A stretch of DNA of 40,868 bases from assembly GCA_017302655.1 (NCBI GenBank), contig JAFLDE010000028.1:1-40868 (forward strand), in the 5' to 3' direction. Numbering within the stretch: position 1 is the stretch's first letter; the number at the start of each line of letters is the position of its first letter. The notes beneath the pieces are model-generated. The model did not search any database. It saw only the letters and a program-made list of their open reading frames with translations, and had not been told where the DNA came from. The DNA is from Burkholderiales bacterium. Its GTDB lineage: Bacteria > Pseudomonadota > Gammaproteobacteria > Burkholderiales > Burkholderiaceae_C. A program made the position numbers and the translations under genes. Below, in pieces: positions 16,387 to 25,330 of this stretch.

Positions 16387-17119
16387 GTCCGAACCCAAGC
16401 AAGCCATTGTTGAAGTGCGTGAACTGAGCAAAACCGTGCGCGATGCCGGCGGTGACGCATTGACCATTCTGCACAGCCTGTCTTTTCAGCTGTTTCCCAG
16501 GGAATCGGTGGCCATCGTCGGCGCGTCGGGTTCGGGCAAGAGCACCTTGCTGGGCTTGCTTGCGGGGCTGGACACACCGAGCACGGGCCACGTGCTCATC
16601 GAAGGGCAGGACTTGTTTGCACGCGATGAAGACGGCCGCGCGGCACTGCGCGGCGCGCGCATCGGCTTCGTGTTCCAGAGTTTTCAGCTCTTGCCCAATC
16701 TGACCGCGCTCGAGAATGTCATGCTGCCCTTGGAGCTGCGCGGCGACCCACAGGCCAAAGCCAGGGCCACGCGCATGCTGCAGCGCGTGGGTCTGGGCGA
16801 GCGCCTGCAACACCGCCCACGCGTGCTCAGCGGCGGCGAGCAACAGCGCGTGGCGCTGGCGCGCGCCTTCGTGGTGGAGCCTGCCCTGCTGCTGGCCGAT
16901 GAACCGACGGGCAGCCTCGACCACGCGACCGGCGCACAGGTGATGGCGCTGATGGACGAGTTGAATCGTGAGTCGGGCACCACCCTCGTGCTCGTGACCC
17001 ACGACGAGCGCCTGGCCGCCCGCTGCCAGCGGCAACTCCGTATCGAGGCCGGCCGGCTCAGTGAAGTGGCCGAGGGCGCCTCGCCCGTTGCGCCAGACGG
17101 CGCCGCCGTTCCAGCTTGA
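16385..17119 (+). CDS. ABC transporter ATP-binding protein (YbbA/LolD type)
   Basis: This 244-residue ATPase has all nucleotide-binding motifs: Walker A GASGSGKST, Q-loop VFQSFQLLPNL, signature LSGGEQQR, Walker B LLLADEPTGSLD and H-loop VTHD. Family members energise MacB/FtsX-type permeases that extrude lipids, lipoproteins or peptides from the inner membrane. The expected permease (YbbP) does not follow: the next gene is on the other strand and overlaps its 3' end by 62 bp. The ATPase therefore works with a permease encoded elsewhere. GAGAAAGC precedes the ATG, which supports the start. Confidence 0.9.
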   Translation: MSEPKQAIVEVRELSKTVRDAGGDALTILHSLSFQLFPRESVAIVGASGSGKSTLLGLLAGLDTPSTGHVLIEGQDLFARDEDGRAALRGARIGFVFQSFQLLPNLTALENVMLPLELRGDPQAKARATRMLQRVGLGERLQHRPRVLSGGEQQRVALARAFVVEPALLLADEPTGSLDHATGAQVMALMDELNRESGTTLVLVTHDERLAARCQRQLRIEAGRLSEVAEGASPVAPDGAAVPA

Positions 17120-17630
17120 TCACGACCGTCCAGGCGTAGAAAACCACCGCGTAGGCGGCTACGCCCAGTACCAGGGCGGCCAGGGGCATGCCCACCAGCC
17201 AGGTCGGTCCCATCGCCTGCAACCAGGCCCAGAACGCGGGTACCCAGGTGGCAGGCGAGGTCCATTCCAGCGCCAGTGCGGCCGGTGCCTGGCTCACATC
17301 GCCGGATGGGATCACCAGCCCGCCCAGCCAGAAGGCCAGGCCCCAGATCGGCACCAAGGTGAAGGGGTTGGTCAGCCAGGTGGCTGCGACTGCCGCGGCG
17401 ACGTTGCACCGCAAGGCCACTGCGCACACGGCGCCCAGCAGCATCTGGATCGGCAAGGGAACGACGCCGACGCCCAAGCCGATCGCCACGCCCAGCGCCA
17501 CCTTGCGCCGGTGGGCCACCCACAGCCAGGGGCGCGGCTGCAGATACCGGCCAAGCCAACCCAGGCCCTGGATGCGGACCAGTTCGTCGGGCTTGGGAAG
17601 CCAGCGGCGGGCGAGTTTGGCGGCAGGCAC
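17058..17630 (-). CDS. DUF2062 membrane protein
   Basis: This 190-residue protein has three or four hydrophobic helices (VALGVAIGLGVGVVPLPIQMLLGAVCAVAL, LVPIWGLAFWLGGLVI, LVGMPLAALVLGVAAYAVVFYAWTVVI). Its TWLTNPFTLVPIW segment matches the conserved TNPFT core of DUF2062. The N-terminus is amphipathic and basic, and the C-terminus is Arg-rich (KLERRRRLAQRARRPRP). The start is a GTG at 17630. Its 3' end overlaps the ATPase gene by 62 bp in antisense. It lies downstream of the ppiC terminator, so it probably has its own promoter or lives on read-through. Its function is unknown. Confidence 0.8.
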   Translation of the reverse strand: MPAAKLARRWLPKPDELVRIQGLGWLGRYLQPRPWLWVAHRRKVALGVAIGLGVGVVPLPIQMLLGAVCAVALRCNVAAAVAATWLTNPFTLVPIWGLAFWLGGLVIPSGDVSQAPAALALEWTSPATWVPAFWAWLQAMGPTWLVGMPLAALVLGVAAYAVVFYAWTVVIKLERRRRLAQRARRPRPLH

Positions 17631-17631
17631 G

Positions 17632-17661
17632 AAAAAGGCCGCTTGCTTTCGCTCGCGGCCT
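17632..17661 (-). terminator. Intrinsic terminator of the msrB-yciB-bolA-ppiC run
   Basis: On the minus strand, AGGCCGC and GCGGCCT (17661-17655 and 17642-17636) form a 7-bp stem followed by TTTTT. It lies 17 bp past the ppiC stop and directly before the DUF2062 start. Confidence 0.8.
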
Positions 17662-17678
17662 GTGGGCTCAGTGACGGA

Positions 17679-18458
17679 TCACTGGAACTTGTAGTCGGTC
17701 TTGGCGCCTTCACGCAGCTTCTGCTGGAACTCGGCCCAGCGAACTTGCTTGATGCGCTCCATCACCTGGGCCTTGACCTGATCGAACGGAGGGAAGGTCG
17801 CCTCACGAACGTCATCCAGTCGAATGACGTGGAAGCCAAACTGCGTCTTCACCGGCGTCTCGGTCAATTCGCCCTTCTTCAGCGCCACCATGGCACGGCT
17901 GAACTCGGGCACGTAGCCGTTGGCATTGGCCCAATCCAGGTCGCCACCGCGGGCGGCCGAGCCCGGATCCTTGCTCTTGGCGGCCAGGTCCTCAAACTTC
18001 GCGCCGAGCTTGAGGTCGGCAATGATCTTCTTCGCTTCTTCCTCGGTCTCCACGAGGATGTGGCGGGCACGGTATTCCTGGCCGCCTTGCTGGGCCTTCA
18101 CCGCGTCGTATTCCTTCTGCGCGTCGGCGTCCGACACTGGGTTCTGCTTGAAGTAGCCGGACTGCAACTCACGGATCAGGATGGCCTGGCGGGCCAGTTC
18201 CATCTGGTTCAGGAAGTCCTTGCTGGCCGGGATGCCGCGGCGCTGGGCTTCCTGCATCAGGATCTCGCGGTGCACGACCTCGTCCTTGACCTGCTTTTCC
18301 ATTTCGGGCGAGCGCTGCTGGCCGTTCTTGGTGATCTGCTGGATCATGGTTTCCACGCGGCTCAGCGGCACGGGCTTGCCGTTGACGGTGGCGACGTTCT
18401 GCGCTTGCGCGCCGGCAACGGCCGCCATCAGGGCGGCGGCGATCAGGGTGGATTTCAT
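17679..18458 (-). CDS. Periplasmic peptidyl-prolyl isomerase (PpiC/parvulin type)
   Basis: This 259-residue chaperone speeds proline isomerisation in secreted proteins. A signal peptide (MKSTLIAAALMAAVAGAQAQ) is followed by a SurA-like N-terminal helical part (VATVNGKPVPLSRVETMIQQI, EVVHREILMQEAQRRGI). The rotamase domain lies at about 140-235: RARHILVETEEEAKKIIADL, GGDLDWANANGYVPEFSRAMVAL, VKTQFGFHVIRLDD. It is the last gene of the minus-strand run msrB-yciB-bolA and has a terminator just behind it. The ATG at 18458 is chosen because the signal peptide starts there. Confidence 0.92.
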   Translation of the reverse strand: MKSTLIAAALMAAVAGAQAQNVATVNGKPVPLSRVETMIQQITKNGQQRSPEMEKQVKDEVVHREILMQEAQRRGIPASKDFLNQMELARQAILIRELQSGYFKQNPVSDADAQKEYDAVKAQQGGQEYRARHILVETEEEAKKIIADLKLGAKFEDLAAKSKDPGSAARGGDLDWANANGYVPEFSRAMVALKKGELTETPVKTQFGFHVIRLDDVREATFPPFDQVKAQVMERIKQVRWAEFQQKLREGAKTDYKFQ

Positions 18459-18519
18459 CGGGGAGAGGACTGACGAGGGGAGGGTCAAACGGCGCACCAC
18501 GCCAAGCGGTGCACGACTT

Positions 18520-18786
18520 TCAAACTTCTTCGGGCGCCCTGGCGTCGATGCTCAGGGCATGCACCCCGGCAGCGGCCAAGGGCCCGAGGGCATCATAGAT
18601 GAGGCGGTGGCGGGCCACCCGGTTGCGACCGGCGAACTGTGCGCTGACCAGCAGCAGCCGGTAGTGGCCGCCTTCCCGCGCGCCGGCATGGCCGGAGTGC
18701 AGGTGCGAGTCGTCCTGCCATTGCAGATGCTGCGGTTGCAGCACCTGCAATCGTTGGCTCAGGGTGTCGAGGTCGGCGCGAACCAC
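18520..18786 (-). CDS. bolA: BolA-family protein
   Basis: This 88-residue protein has the compact BolA fold, with LDTLSQRLQVLQPQHLQWQDDSHLHSGHAGAREGGHYRLLLVSAQFAGRNRVARHRLIYDAL across most of its length. The HSGH and RVARHRLIY segments hold the conserved His and basic residues. In characterised members BolA binds [2Fe-2S] with monothiol glutaredoxins, or DNA. It starts at a GTG eight bases after the yciB stop. It lies between yciB and ppiC, an order I know from Burkholderiales genomes. Confidence 0.92.
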   Translation of the reverse strand: MVRADLDTLSQRLQVLQPQHLQWQDDSHLHSGHAGAREGGHYRLLLVSAQFAGRNRVARHRLIYDALGPLAAAGVHALSIDARAPEEV

Positions 18787-18793
18787 GTCCGAA

Positions 18794-19435
18794 TCAGGGC
18801 TTGCCGTCGCCCTGGGCTTCGTCGGCCGGCGGCAGGTGCCGGTTCATGTAGAAGCCCTGGCCGACGATGAAGACCAGCATCAGCGCGGTGGTGCCGAAGA
18901 CCTTGAAGTTGGTCCAGGTCGAGGTGCTGAAGCTGTAGGCCACCCACAGGTTGAGCACGCCCATGGCCGCGAAGAAGCCGACCCACATCCAGTTCATGCG
19001 CTTCCAGGCGAACTCGGGCAGCGGTACGTCCTTGAGCATGGCCTTCAGCGCGTTCTTGCCCCAAAAGGCCTCGGCGGCCCAAAAGCCCAGGGCCATCGCC
19101 CAGTAAAGCGCGGTCGGCTTCCACTTGATGAAGGTCTCGCTGTGGAAATACACGGTGGCCGCACCCAGCACCACCACGAGGGCCAGGCTGACCCAGAGGA
19201 TGGCGTCGACCTTCTGCTTCGTGGCCTTCAGATACAGGACCTGCAAGAGCGTGGCGAGCATGACCACCACGGTGGCCAGCAGCACCGGCGCCTCTTCGCT
19301 GCCGATGACGCCCCCCGAGACCATGAATCCCAGTTGGCTGGTGGCGAAGGCGGCCGCCCATTCGCGGTTCGACTCGGCGTACTTGAACATGCCGAAGAAC
19401 AGCGCCAACGGCAGAAAGTCGAGCAGGATCTTCAA
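18794..19435 (-). CDS. yciB: Inner-membrane septation protein A (YciB/IspA family)
   Basis: This 213-residue, five- or six-helix inner-membrane protein belongs to the family linked to cell-envelope synthesis and septation. The start is a TTG at 19435, giving M-KILLDFLPLALFFGMFKYAE, which is the conserved N-terminus of the family. The ATG further upstream (19534) would extend into msrB and lacks family sequence. Later markers are ATVYFHSETFIKWKPT, FWAAEAFWGKNALKAML and WVAYSFSTSTWTNFKVFGTTALML. It begins 19 bp after msrB and leads into bolA with 7 bp between. The TTG may keep expression low. Confidence 0.93.
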   Translation of the reverse strand: MKILLDFLPLALFFGMFKYAESNREWAAAFATSQLGFMVSGGVIGSEEAPVLLATVVVMLATLLQVLYLKATKQKVDAILWVSLALVVVLGAATVYFHSETFIKWKPTALYWAMALGFWAAEAFWGKNALKAMLKDVPLPEFAWKRMNWMWVGFFAAMGVLNLWVAYSFSTSTWTNFKVFGTTALMLVFIVGQGFYMNRHLPPADEAQGDGKP

Positions 19436-19454
19436 GGGACAGGCAGGCGGGTCT

Positions 19455-19853
19455 TCAACGGGGCGCGAAGTGTAGGGCGGCCGAGTTGATGCAGAAGCGC
19501 TCTCCGGTGGGCTCCGGGCCATCCGGGAAAACATGGCCCAGATGGCTGCCGCAGCGCTTGCAGCGCACCTCCACGCGGACCATGCCGTGGCTCAGGTCGC
19601 GCACCCGCTCCACCAACTCGGCGTCCGCCGCTTCGCTGTAGCTGGGCCAACCGCAGCCGGCATCGAATTTGGTTTCCGACTGGAAGAGCAGGGCGCCGCA
19701 GCCTACGCAGTGGTAGTCGCCGGAGTGCCAGTGGTCCCAGTAGCGGCCGGTGAAGGCGCGCTCGGTCGCGGCATGGCGGGTCACTTCGTATTCGAGTGGT
19801 TCCAGTTGCTCGCGCCACTCGGCGTCGGTCTTTTGGATGGGGTAATTGCTCAT
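19455..19853 (-). CDS. msrB: Peptide-methionine (R)-S-oxide reductase
   Basis: This repairs oxidised methionine (R form) in proteins. The 132-residue protein has two Zn-binding CxxC pairs (HCVGCG and CKRCGSH), the substrate segment [11 protein letters not shown] and the active-site RFCINSAAL with the catalytic Cys. GHVFPDGP is the usual linker. There is no signal peptide, so it is cytoplasmic. The start at [13 protein letters not shown] agrees with family N-termini. It heads the minus-strand run with yciB, bolA and ppiC, divergent from the fatty-acid operon with 92 bp between starts. Confidence 0.95.
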   Translation of the reverse strand: MSNYPIQKTDAEWREQLEPLEYEVTRHAATERAFTGRYWDHWHSGDYHCVGCGALLFQSETKFDAGCGWPSYSEAADAELVERVRDLSHGMVRVEVRCKRCGSHLGHVFPDGPEPTGERFCINSAALHFAPR

Positions 19854-19945
19854 GCCTCGCATCATGCCTTCGCGGGTCTTTCCCAGGATGGCCAGGGGCC
19901 GGGTGGCCCAGTTTGGCCGGGGCGGCCACCTAAGATCAAAGCGCC

Positions 19946-21553
19946 ATGATGATGCTTCCCCTGGACCTCGCAAGCCTGCTCCGCCACGCCGCACGGGAAC
20001 ACGGCGACACCGCCGTGGTCAGCCTTGGCCCCAACGGGCAGGTCTCGCGTGGCAACTGGCGGGGCCTGGAGCGCCGCGCACGTCTTTGGGGGCAAGTCTG
20101 GGAACGCTTGGGCTTGCGTCCGGGCAGCGTGGTCGCCTTCCTGGGTTGGCATACCCATGGCCTGCTGGAAGCCGTGCTGGGCACGGCTGCTGGCGGCATG
20201 ACGGCGTTGACGCTGAATCCGCGCCAGTTTCCCGAATTGCTCATCTATGCCGTCAACCGCGCGGAGGCACAGGCCTTGGTGTTCGATGCGCAGATGGCGC
20301 CGCTCGTCGAGGCCATGCAATTGCAACTCGGCAGCGTGGGCCATTACATCCAGTTCGGCGGGCCGGAGGCGCTGCCCGACAGTGGCTTCGGCCCGACCTT
20401 GATGGACGCCGACTCGCTGCTGGGCTTCGACGATCCGGACTGGCATTGGCCCGAGGTGGACGAAAACCGAGCCGCCTTGATCAGCTTCACCGCGGCCAAC
20501 AGCGGTTGGCCGCGAGGTGTGGCCACTAGCCATCGTGCGGCGGTGTTGCAGGCTTTCTCGGCCGCCTTGCCCGATGCCTACGGTCTGTCGCGGACCGATG
20601 TGCTGATGCCCTTGCTGCCGGTCTCGCACAGCGGAGGCTGGGCCTTGTGCCTGTGCGCCGCTCTCACAGGTGCCCAGCTGGTGCTGGTGCCGCCGGGGCT
20701 GGATGCCTCCGTGTTGGCCGCCACCATGCGTGAGCAAGGCGTCACGATGGCCGCCGGGCCGCCCAGTTTGTGGCTGGAGTTGCTCGATCATCTGGATCAG
20801 GCTGGCGATCACCCGGCTTCGCTTCGTCGCGCCGCGGTGGGCGCTGCAGCGTTTCCGCCGGCCTTGCTCAAGCGCCTGCGTGCGTGGTCTGGCGTGGAGG
20901 TGGTCCATACCTGGGGCATGAGCGAGGTGGCGCCGCCGGCCCTGGTGGCGCGTGGCGAACTCTTGCGTCCGGATGCTGACGGCCGTTTGCCGCAAGGCAG
21001 GCCGGTGTTCGGTGTGGAATTGGCCCTGGTCGGCGACGACGGCCGGCCCCTGCCGCGCGATGGCATTGCCGAAGGCCAACTGCTGGTGCGCGGGCCTTGG
21101 GTTCTCGAGCGCTATCTGGGAGAGGCGGAGTCCCCGCTGGTTCAGATTCCGGATGTGCCGGGCCAATGGTTGCCCACGGGAGACATTGCCCGCATCGCAC
21201 CCGATAGCACCGTCACCCTGACGGATCGACGCAAAGACCTCATCCGTTGCGGTGGTGAGTGGATCAGTGCCCAGCTGTTGGAGCGCATCGCGCTCTTGCA
21301 CCCTGGCGTGGCGGAGGCCGCCGTGATCGCTCAGGCCGATGAGGCGCAAGGCGAGCGGCCGCTGCTCGTGGTGGTGGCACGCGCTGGCGAACCCAGCCCC
21401 AGCGCCGAAGAGTTGCTCGCGCTCTATGAAAAGCGCGTGTCCGACTGGCAAGCCCCAAGCGCCGCGCTGACGTTCCCCGAACTTCCCAAGCTGTCCAACG
21501 GCGAGGTCGACAAGCGCGAATTGCGCGGCCTCGTCGAAACCCTTTTGGATTGA
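19946..21553 (+). CDS. Acyl-CoA synthetase-like AMP-binding protein with altered catalytic motifs
   Basis: This 535-residue ANL-superfamily protein heads a beta-oxidation operon. The fold is clear: [10 protein letters not shown] (A5-like), GEGQ-type sheet [21 protein letters not shown] (A7) and [15 protein letters not shown] (A8). Two catalytic motifs are eroded. The ATP-binding A3 motif, normally TSGTTGxPKG, reads [10 protein letters not shown] at about residues 179-188. The A10 lysine of PKTxxGKxxK is replaced by Glu in [10 protein letters not shown] near the C-terminus. In known enzymes these bind phosphate and catalyse adenylation. The protein may thus be slow, specialised or non-catalytic. 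Three ATGs in a row begin the gene; the first is used. Confidence 0.85.
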   Translation: MMMLPLDLASLLRHAAREHGDTAVVSLGPNGQVSRGNWRGLERRARLWGQVWERLGLRPGSVVAFLGWHTHGLLEAVLGTAAGGMTALTLNPRQFPELLIYAVNRAEAQALVFDAQMAPLVEAMQLQLGSVGHYIQFGGPEALPDSGFGPTLMDADSLLGFDDPDWHWPEVDENRAALISFTAANSGWPRGVATSHRAAVLQAFSAALPDAYGLSRTDVLMPLLPVSHSGGWALCLCAALTGAQLVLVPPGLDASVLAATMREQGVTMAAGPPSLWLELLDHLDQAGDHPASLRRAAVGAAAFPPALLKRLRAWSGVEVVHTWGMSEVAPPALVARGELLRPDADGRLPQGRPVFGVELALVGDDGRPLPRDGIAEGQLLVRGPWVLERYLGEAESPLVQIPDVPGQWLPTGDIARIAPDSTVTLTDRRKDLIRCGGEWISAQLLERIALLHPGVAEAAVIAQADEAQGERPLLVVVARAGEPSPSAEELLALYEKRVSDWQAPSAALTFPELPKLSNGEVDKRELRGLVETLLD

Positions 21554-21566
21554 ACCCCTACCCACC

Positions 21567-23588
21567 ATGCTGAACGAACGCATCGAGCAGGGCGTGGCCT
21601 TGCTCACCATGGACAACCCGCCGGTCAACGGCCTATCGCTGGCCTTGCGTCAGGCCCTGTGGGAAGCGATCGAGCGGCTCGAGCAGGACGGCTCGGTACG
21701 CGCCATCGTCATCCAGGGCTCCGAGCGCGCCTTCAGTGGTGGCGCCGACATCCGCGAGTTCGGTCAGCCCAGCGCGCTGGCCGAGCCCAACCTGCCGCAG
21801 CTCACCCAGCGCATCGAGGCCTGCACCAAGCCGGTGGTCGCGGCGGTGGGCCAGTTGGCGCTGGGCGGTGGCCTGGAGCTGGCCCTGGCCTGCCACCACC
21901 GCGTGGTGGCTGACAGCGCCAGCCTGGGCCTTCCCGAAGTGGCCATCGGCCTGCTACCGGGAGCCGGCGGTACGCAGCGCCTGCCGCGCGCCGTCGGTCT
22001 GGCCACGGCCTTGCAAATGATCACCAGCGGCACGCCCATGAAAGCGGCCAAGCTGGCCGCGCTGCCGGGTCAGGCGCTCATCGCCCGCTGCGTGCCGGCT
22101 GCCGAGTTGGTTGAACAGGCCCTGGAGTTCGCGCGCGGCACCATGGATTGCCCCAAGCTCTCCGAACGCAGCGTGGCACCCGACGATGCGCTGCTGAATG
22201 CCGCCCGCGCGAAGGCAGCGGCATTGGCCTACCCGGCGCCGCTGGCCTGCGTGGAAGCGGTAGCTGCCAGCACCGACCGTCCGTTCGCCGAGGGTTTGAA
22301 GGCCGAGCGAGCCGGCTTCGAGCGCCTGATGGCGACACCTGAGGGCCGCGCGCTGCGCCACGCCTTCTTCGCAGAACGCGCGGCTGGCAAGGTGCCCGGC
22401 GTGGCAGCCGACACCGCAACGCGTGCCATCCGGCGTGTCGCCGTCATCGGCGCCGGCACCATGGGCAGCGGCATCGCCACGGCTTGCCTGATGGCGGGAT
22501 TGAGCGTGGACCTGATCGAGCCCCAGCCCGAGCAACTGGAGCGCGGACTCAAGGCCATCGACAAGCACCTTGGCGCCCAGGTCGACAAGGGCCGCCTGTC
22601 CGAAGACAAGGCGGCCAAGCTGCGCAGCCAACTGCGCGCCAGCCTGGAGGACGCGGCCTTGGCCGAGGCCGATCTGGTCATCGAGGCGGTGTACGAGGAC
22701 CTCGCGCTCAAGCAGCGCATCTTCCAGCGCATGGACGCGCTGTGCCGCCCGGGCTGCATCCTGGCCAGCAACACCAGCACCCTGGACCTGAACGCCATCG
22801 CCAGCGCCACCGCACGGCCGCAGGAGGTCGTCGGGCTGCACTTCTTCAGCCCGGCTGCGGTGATGAAGCTGCTCGAGGTGGTGCGCGGGTCGGCCACCAG
22901 CCCCGAGGTGCTGGCCAGCAGCCTGGCGTTCGGCAAGCGCATCGGCAAGGTCTGCGTGGTGGCCGGCGTGTGCGACGGCTTCATCGGCAACCGCATGATC
23001 GAGCGCTACTTCGAGCAGGCGCTGTTCCTGCTGGATGAAGGCGCGAGCCCGCAGCAGGTGGACGCTGCCATCGAGGCCTGGGGCTTCGCGATGGGGCCCT
23101 TCCGCATGATCGACATGGCGGGCAACGACGTGAGCTGGCGCATTCGCCAGGAGCGCGCCAAGGCCGGCACCCTGCGGCGCGCGCAGCCGCTGGCCGACGC
23201 CCTGTGCGAGGCCGGCCGCTACGGCCAGAAGAGCGGCGCCGGCTGGTACGACTACCCGGGCGGCACGCGCCTGGGCGTGCCCTCGGGCAAGGTGGAAGCG
23301 CTGATCGCCTCGCACCGCTCGCGCCTGGGGCGTGTGGTGCGTGTCGTGGACGACCAGGAGATCTGCGACCGCCTGCTGCTCGCCCTGGGCCTGGAGGGCG
23401 AGCGCCTGCTGGCCGAGGGCATCGCGCTGCGTGCCTCGGACATCGACCTTGTCTACCTGCATGGCTACGGTTTTCCGCGCTGGAAGGGCGGCCCGATGTT
23501 TGAGCTTATGCAGCGCGACCCGGCCGAGCGCGCCGCGCTGCAGGCGCGCTTCGCCGCCACGCCTCACGAGCCCGGCGGCTTCTGGTGA
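21567..23588 (+). CDS. Fused enoyl-CoA hydratase / 3-hydroxyacyl-CoA dehydrogenase (FadB/FadJ type)
   Basis: This carries out steps two and three of beta-oxidation. The 673-residue protein has, in order, a crotonase domain (about 1-190), an NAD-binding domain (about 285-465) and a dehydrogenase C-terminal domain (about 470-660). Crotonase markers are [11 protein letters not shown] (oxyanion hole), [16 protein letters not shown] and [22 protein letters not shown], which carry both catalytic Glu positions. The NAD-binding domain has [22 protein letters not shown] and [18 protein letters not shown] with the catalytic His. The C-terminal domain has [11 protein letters not shown] and [12 protein letters not shown]. 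It starts 13 bp after the synthetase gene and ends in TGATG, shared with the next start. Confidence 0.95.
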   Translation: MLNERIEQGVALLTMDNPPVNGLSLALRQALWEAIERLEQDGSVRAIVIQGSERAFSGGADIREFGQPSALAEPNLPQLTQRIEACTKPVVAAVGQLALGGGLELALACHHRVVADSASLGLPEVAIGLLPGAGGTQRLPRAVGLATALQMITSGTPMKAAKLAALPGQALIARCVPAAELVEQALEFARGTMDCPKLSERSVAPDDALLNAARAKAAALAYPAPLACVEAVAASTDRPFAEGLKAERAGFERLMATPEGRALRHAFFAERAAGKVPGVAADTATRAIRRVAVIGAGTMGSGIATACLMAGLSVDLIEPQPEQLERGLKAIDKHLGAQVDKGRLSEDKAAKLRSQLRASLEDAALAEADLVIEAVYEDLALKQRIFQRMDALCRPGCILASNTSTLDLNAIASATARPQEVVGLHFFSPAAVMKLLEVVRGSATSPEVLASSLAFGKRIGKVCVVAGVCDGFIGNRMIERYFEQALFLLDEGASPQQVDAAIEAWGFAMGPFRMIDMAGNDVSWRIRQERAKAGTLRRAQPLADALCEAGRYGQKSGAGWYDYPGGTRLGVPSGKVEALIASHRSRLGRVVRVVDDQEICDRLLLALGLEGERLLAEGIALRASDIDLVYLHGYGFPRWKGGPMFELMQRDPAERAALQARFAATPHEPGGFW

Positions 23589-25330
23589 TGCGCGCGCTGC
23601 TCGATTTCCTGCTGTTTGACTGGCTGAAGGCCGAGACCCTGTGCGCGAGGCCTCGTCATGCGGGCCAGTCGCGCGAGGACTATGCGCAGATGCTCGACGC
23701 TTGCGAGCGCGTGGCGCGCGAGGTCTGGCAGAGCGCCAACCGGGCGTGCGATACCGACGAGCCCAAGGTCGATGCCGACGGCAAGGTGCAGCTACCCGCC
23801 AGCACCGCGCGAGCCGTGCGCGCCTACTTCGACACCGGCCTGCACACCGCAGGGCTGGACGCCGAACACGGCGGCCTGCAGCTGCCCTGCATGGTCGAGA
23901 TGGCCGGCAATGCCTTCTTCAGCAAGGCCAGCCCAGGCTGCATGGGCTACCCGATGCTCAGCGTGGCCAACACCGGCTTGCTGCTGGCGCATGGCACGCC
24001 GGCGCAGATCGAGGCCTTCGCGAGACCGCAGATCGAAGGTCGCTGGCTCGGCACCATGTGCCTGAGCGAGCCGGCCATCGGCTCCTCGCTGGGTGACCTG
24101 ACGACGCGGGCCGAGGCGGATGGTGGGGACGCCCTGGGCGCGCGCTACCGGCTCAAGGGCAGCAAGATGTGGATCAGCGCCGGCGAGCACGAACTGGCCG
24201 AGAACATCGTGCACCTGGTGCTGGCCAAGGTGCCGCGCGAAGACGGCTCGCTGCCCGAGGGCAGCGCAGGCATCTCGCTGTTCATCGTGCCCAAGTTCCG
24301 GCCGGACGGCACACGCAACGGCGTCAGCCTCGTGGGGCTCAACCACAAGCTGGGTTGGCGGGGCACCAGCAACTGCCTGCTGAACTTCGGGGAGTCGGAC
24401 GCCGCCTTGGGCTGGCGCGTCGGCGCCGAGGGCCAGGGCCTGGCACAGATGTTCCACATGATGAACGAGGCGCGCATCGGGGTGGGTCTGGGCGCGGCCA
24501 TGCTGGCCATGGCCGGCTACGAGGTCTCGCGCGCCTACGCCGCCGAGCGCGTGCAGGGCCGTGCGCCCGGGCGGCGCGGCGGCCCGCAGCAGCCGCTCAA
24601 TGCCCATGCCGACGTGCGCCGCATGCTGCTGCAGCAGAAGGCCGTGGCCGAGGGCGCTCTGGCGCTGAACCTGTTCTGCGCGCGACTGGTGGACGAGCAG
24701 CGCTCAAGCGGCCCGGACGCCGAGCAGGCGGCGCAACTGTTGGCCCTGCTCATCCCGGTGGCCAAGAGCTGGCCCAGCCAGTGGGGTCTGGAGGCCAACA
24801 GCCAGGCCATCCAGGTGCTGGGCGGCGCGGGCTACACGCGCGACTGGCCGGTCGAACAGTTCTGGCGCGACCAGCGCCTGAACATGATCCACGAGGGCAC
24901 GCATGGCATCCAGGGCTTGGACCTGCTGCTGCGCAAGGCCAGTCAGCCTGCGCTGGTGCAGGCCTTTGCGCAGCGCGTGAACGCCACCGTGCAGGCGGCG
25001 CTCGCGGAACCAGATCTGGCCGAATGGGCCAACCAGCTGGCCGGTGCCCTCGCACTGGTGGGGAAAGCCTTGAAGTCCGCCTGGGCCAGTGGTGACCCGG
25101 CGCAGGCCGCGCTGCACGCCACGCCGGTGCTTCAGGGCTTTGGCCATCTGGTGCTGGCTTGGATCTGGTTGGACTTGCACGTTGCCGCCCGCGGCCATGC
25201 CCTGGAGCCTGGACTGCGCGCAGCTTGTGCCTACTTCTTTGCCTACGAGTTGCCGCTGGTGCAGGCCTGGTTGCAGCCGGTGCTCGCGCAGCAGCGCCTG
25301 CTGGCCGAGGTGGACGAGGCCGCGCTGTGA
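23588..25330 (+). CDS. Acyl-CoA dehydrogenase (FadE5/DmdC-like large type)
   Basis: This FAD enzyme makes the trans-2 double bond in acyl-CoA, the first oxidative step. At 580 residues it is the long form with an extra C-terminal helical domain. Markers are MCLSEPAIGSSLGDLTTRA (flavin/substrate), YRLKGSKMWISAGEHELAENIVHLVLAKVP, HKLGWRGTSNCLLNFGE and a FAD-binding ANSQAIQVLGGAGYTRDWPVEQFWRDQR segment. NMIHEGTHGIQGLDLLLRK carries the catalytic Glu in this subgroup. Its ATG overlaps the preceding stop (TGATG), so the two are translationally coupled. A GTG one codon upstream is possible. Confidence 0.93.
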   Translation: MRALLDFLLFDWLKAETLCARPRHAGQSREDYAQMLDACERVAREVWQSANRACDTDEPKVDADGKVQLPASTARAVRAYFDTGLHTAGLDAEHGGLQLPCMVEMAGNAFFSKASPGCMGYPMLSVANTGLLLAHGTPAQIEAFARPQIEGRWLGTMCLSEPAIGSSLGDLTTRAEADGGDALGARYRLKGSKMWISAGEHELAENIVHLVLAKVPREDGSLPEGSAGISLFIVPKFRPDGTRNGVSLVGLNHKLGWRGTSNCLLNFGESDAALGWRVGAEGQGLAQMFHMMNEARIGVGLGAAMLAMAGYEVSRAYAAERVQGRAPGRRGGPQQPLNAHADVRRMLLQQKAVAEGALALNLFCARLVDEQRSSGPDAEQAAQLLALLIPVAKSWPSQWGLEANSQAIQVLGGAGYTRDWPVEQFWRDQRLNMIHEGTHGIQGLDLLLRKASQPALVQAFAQRVNATVQAALAEPDLAEWANQLAGALALVGKALKSAWASGDPAQAALHATPVLQGFGHLVLAWIWLDLHVAARGHALEPGLRAACAYFFAYELPLVQAWLQPVLAQQRLLAEVDEAAL

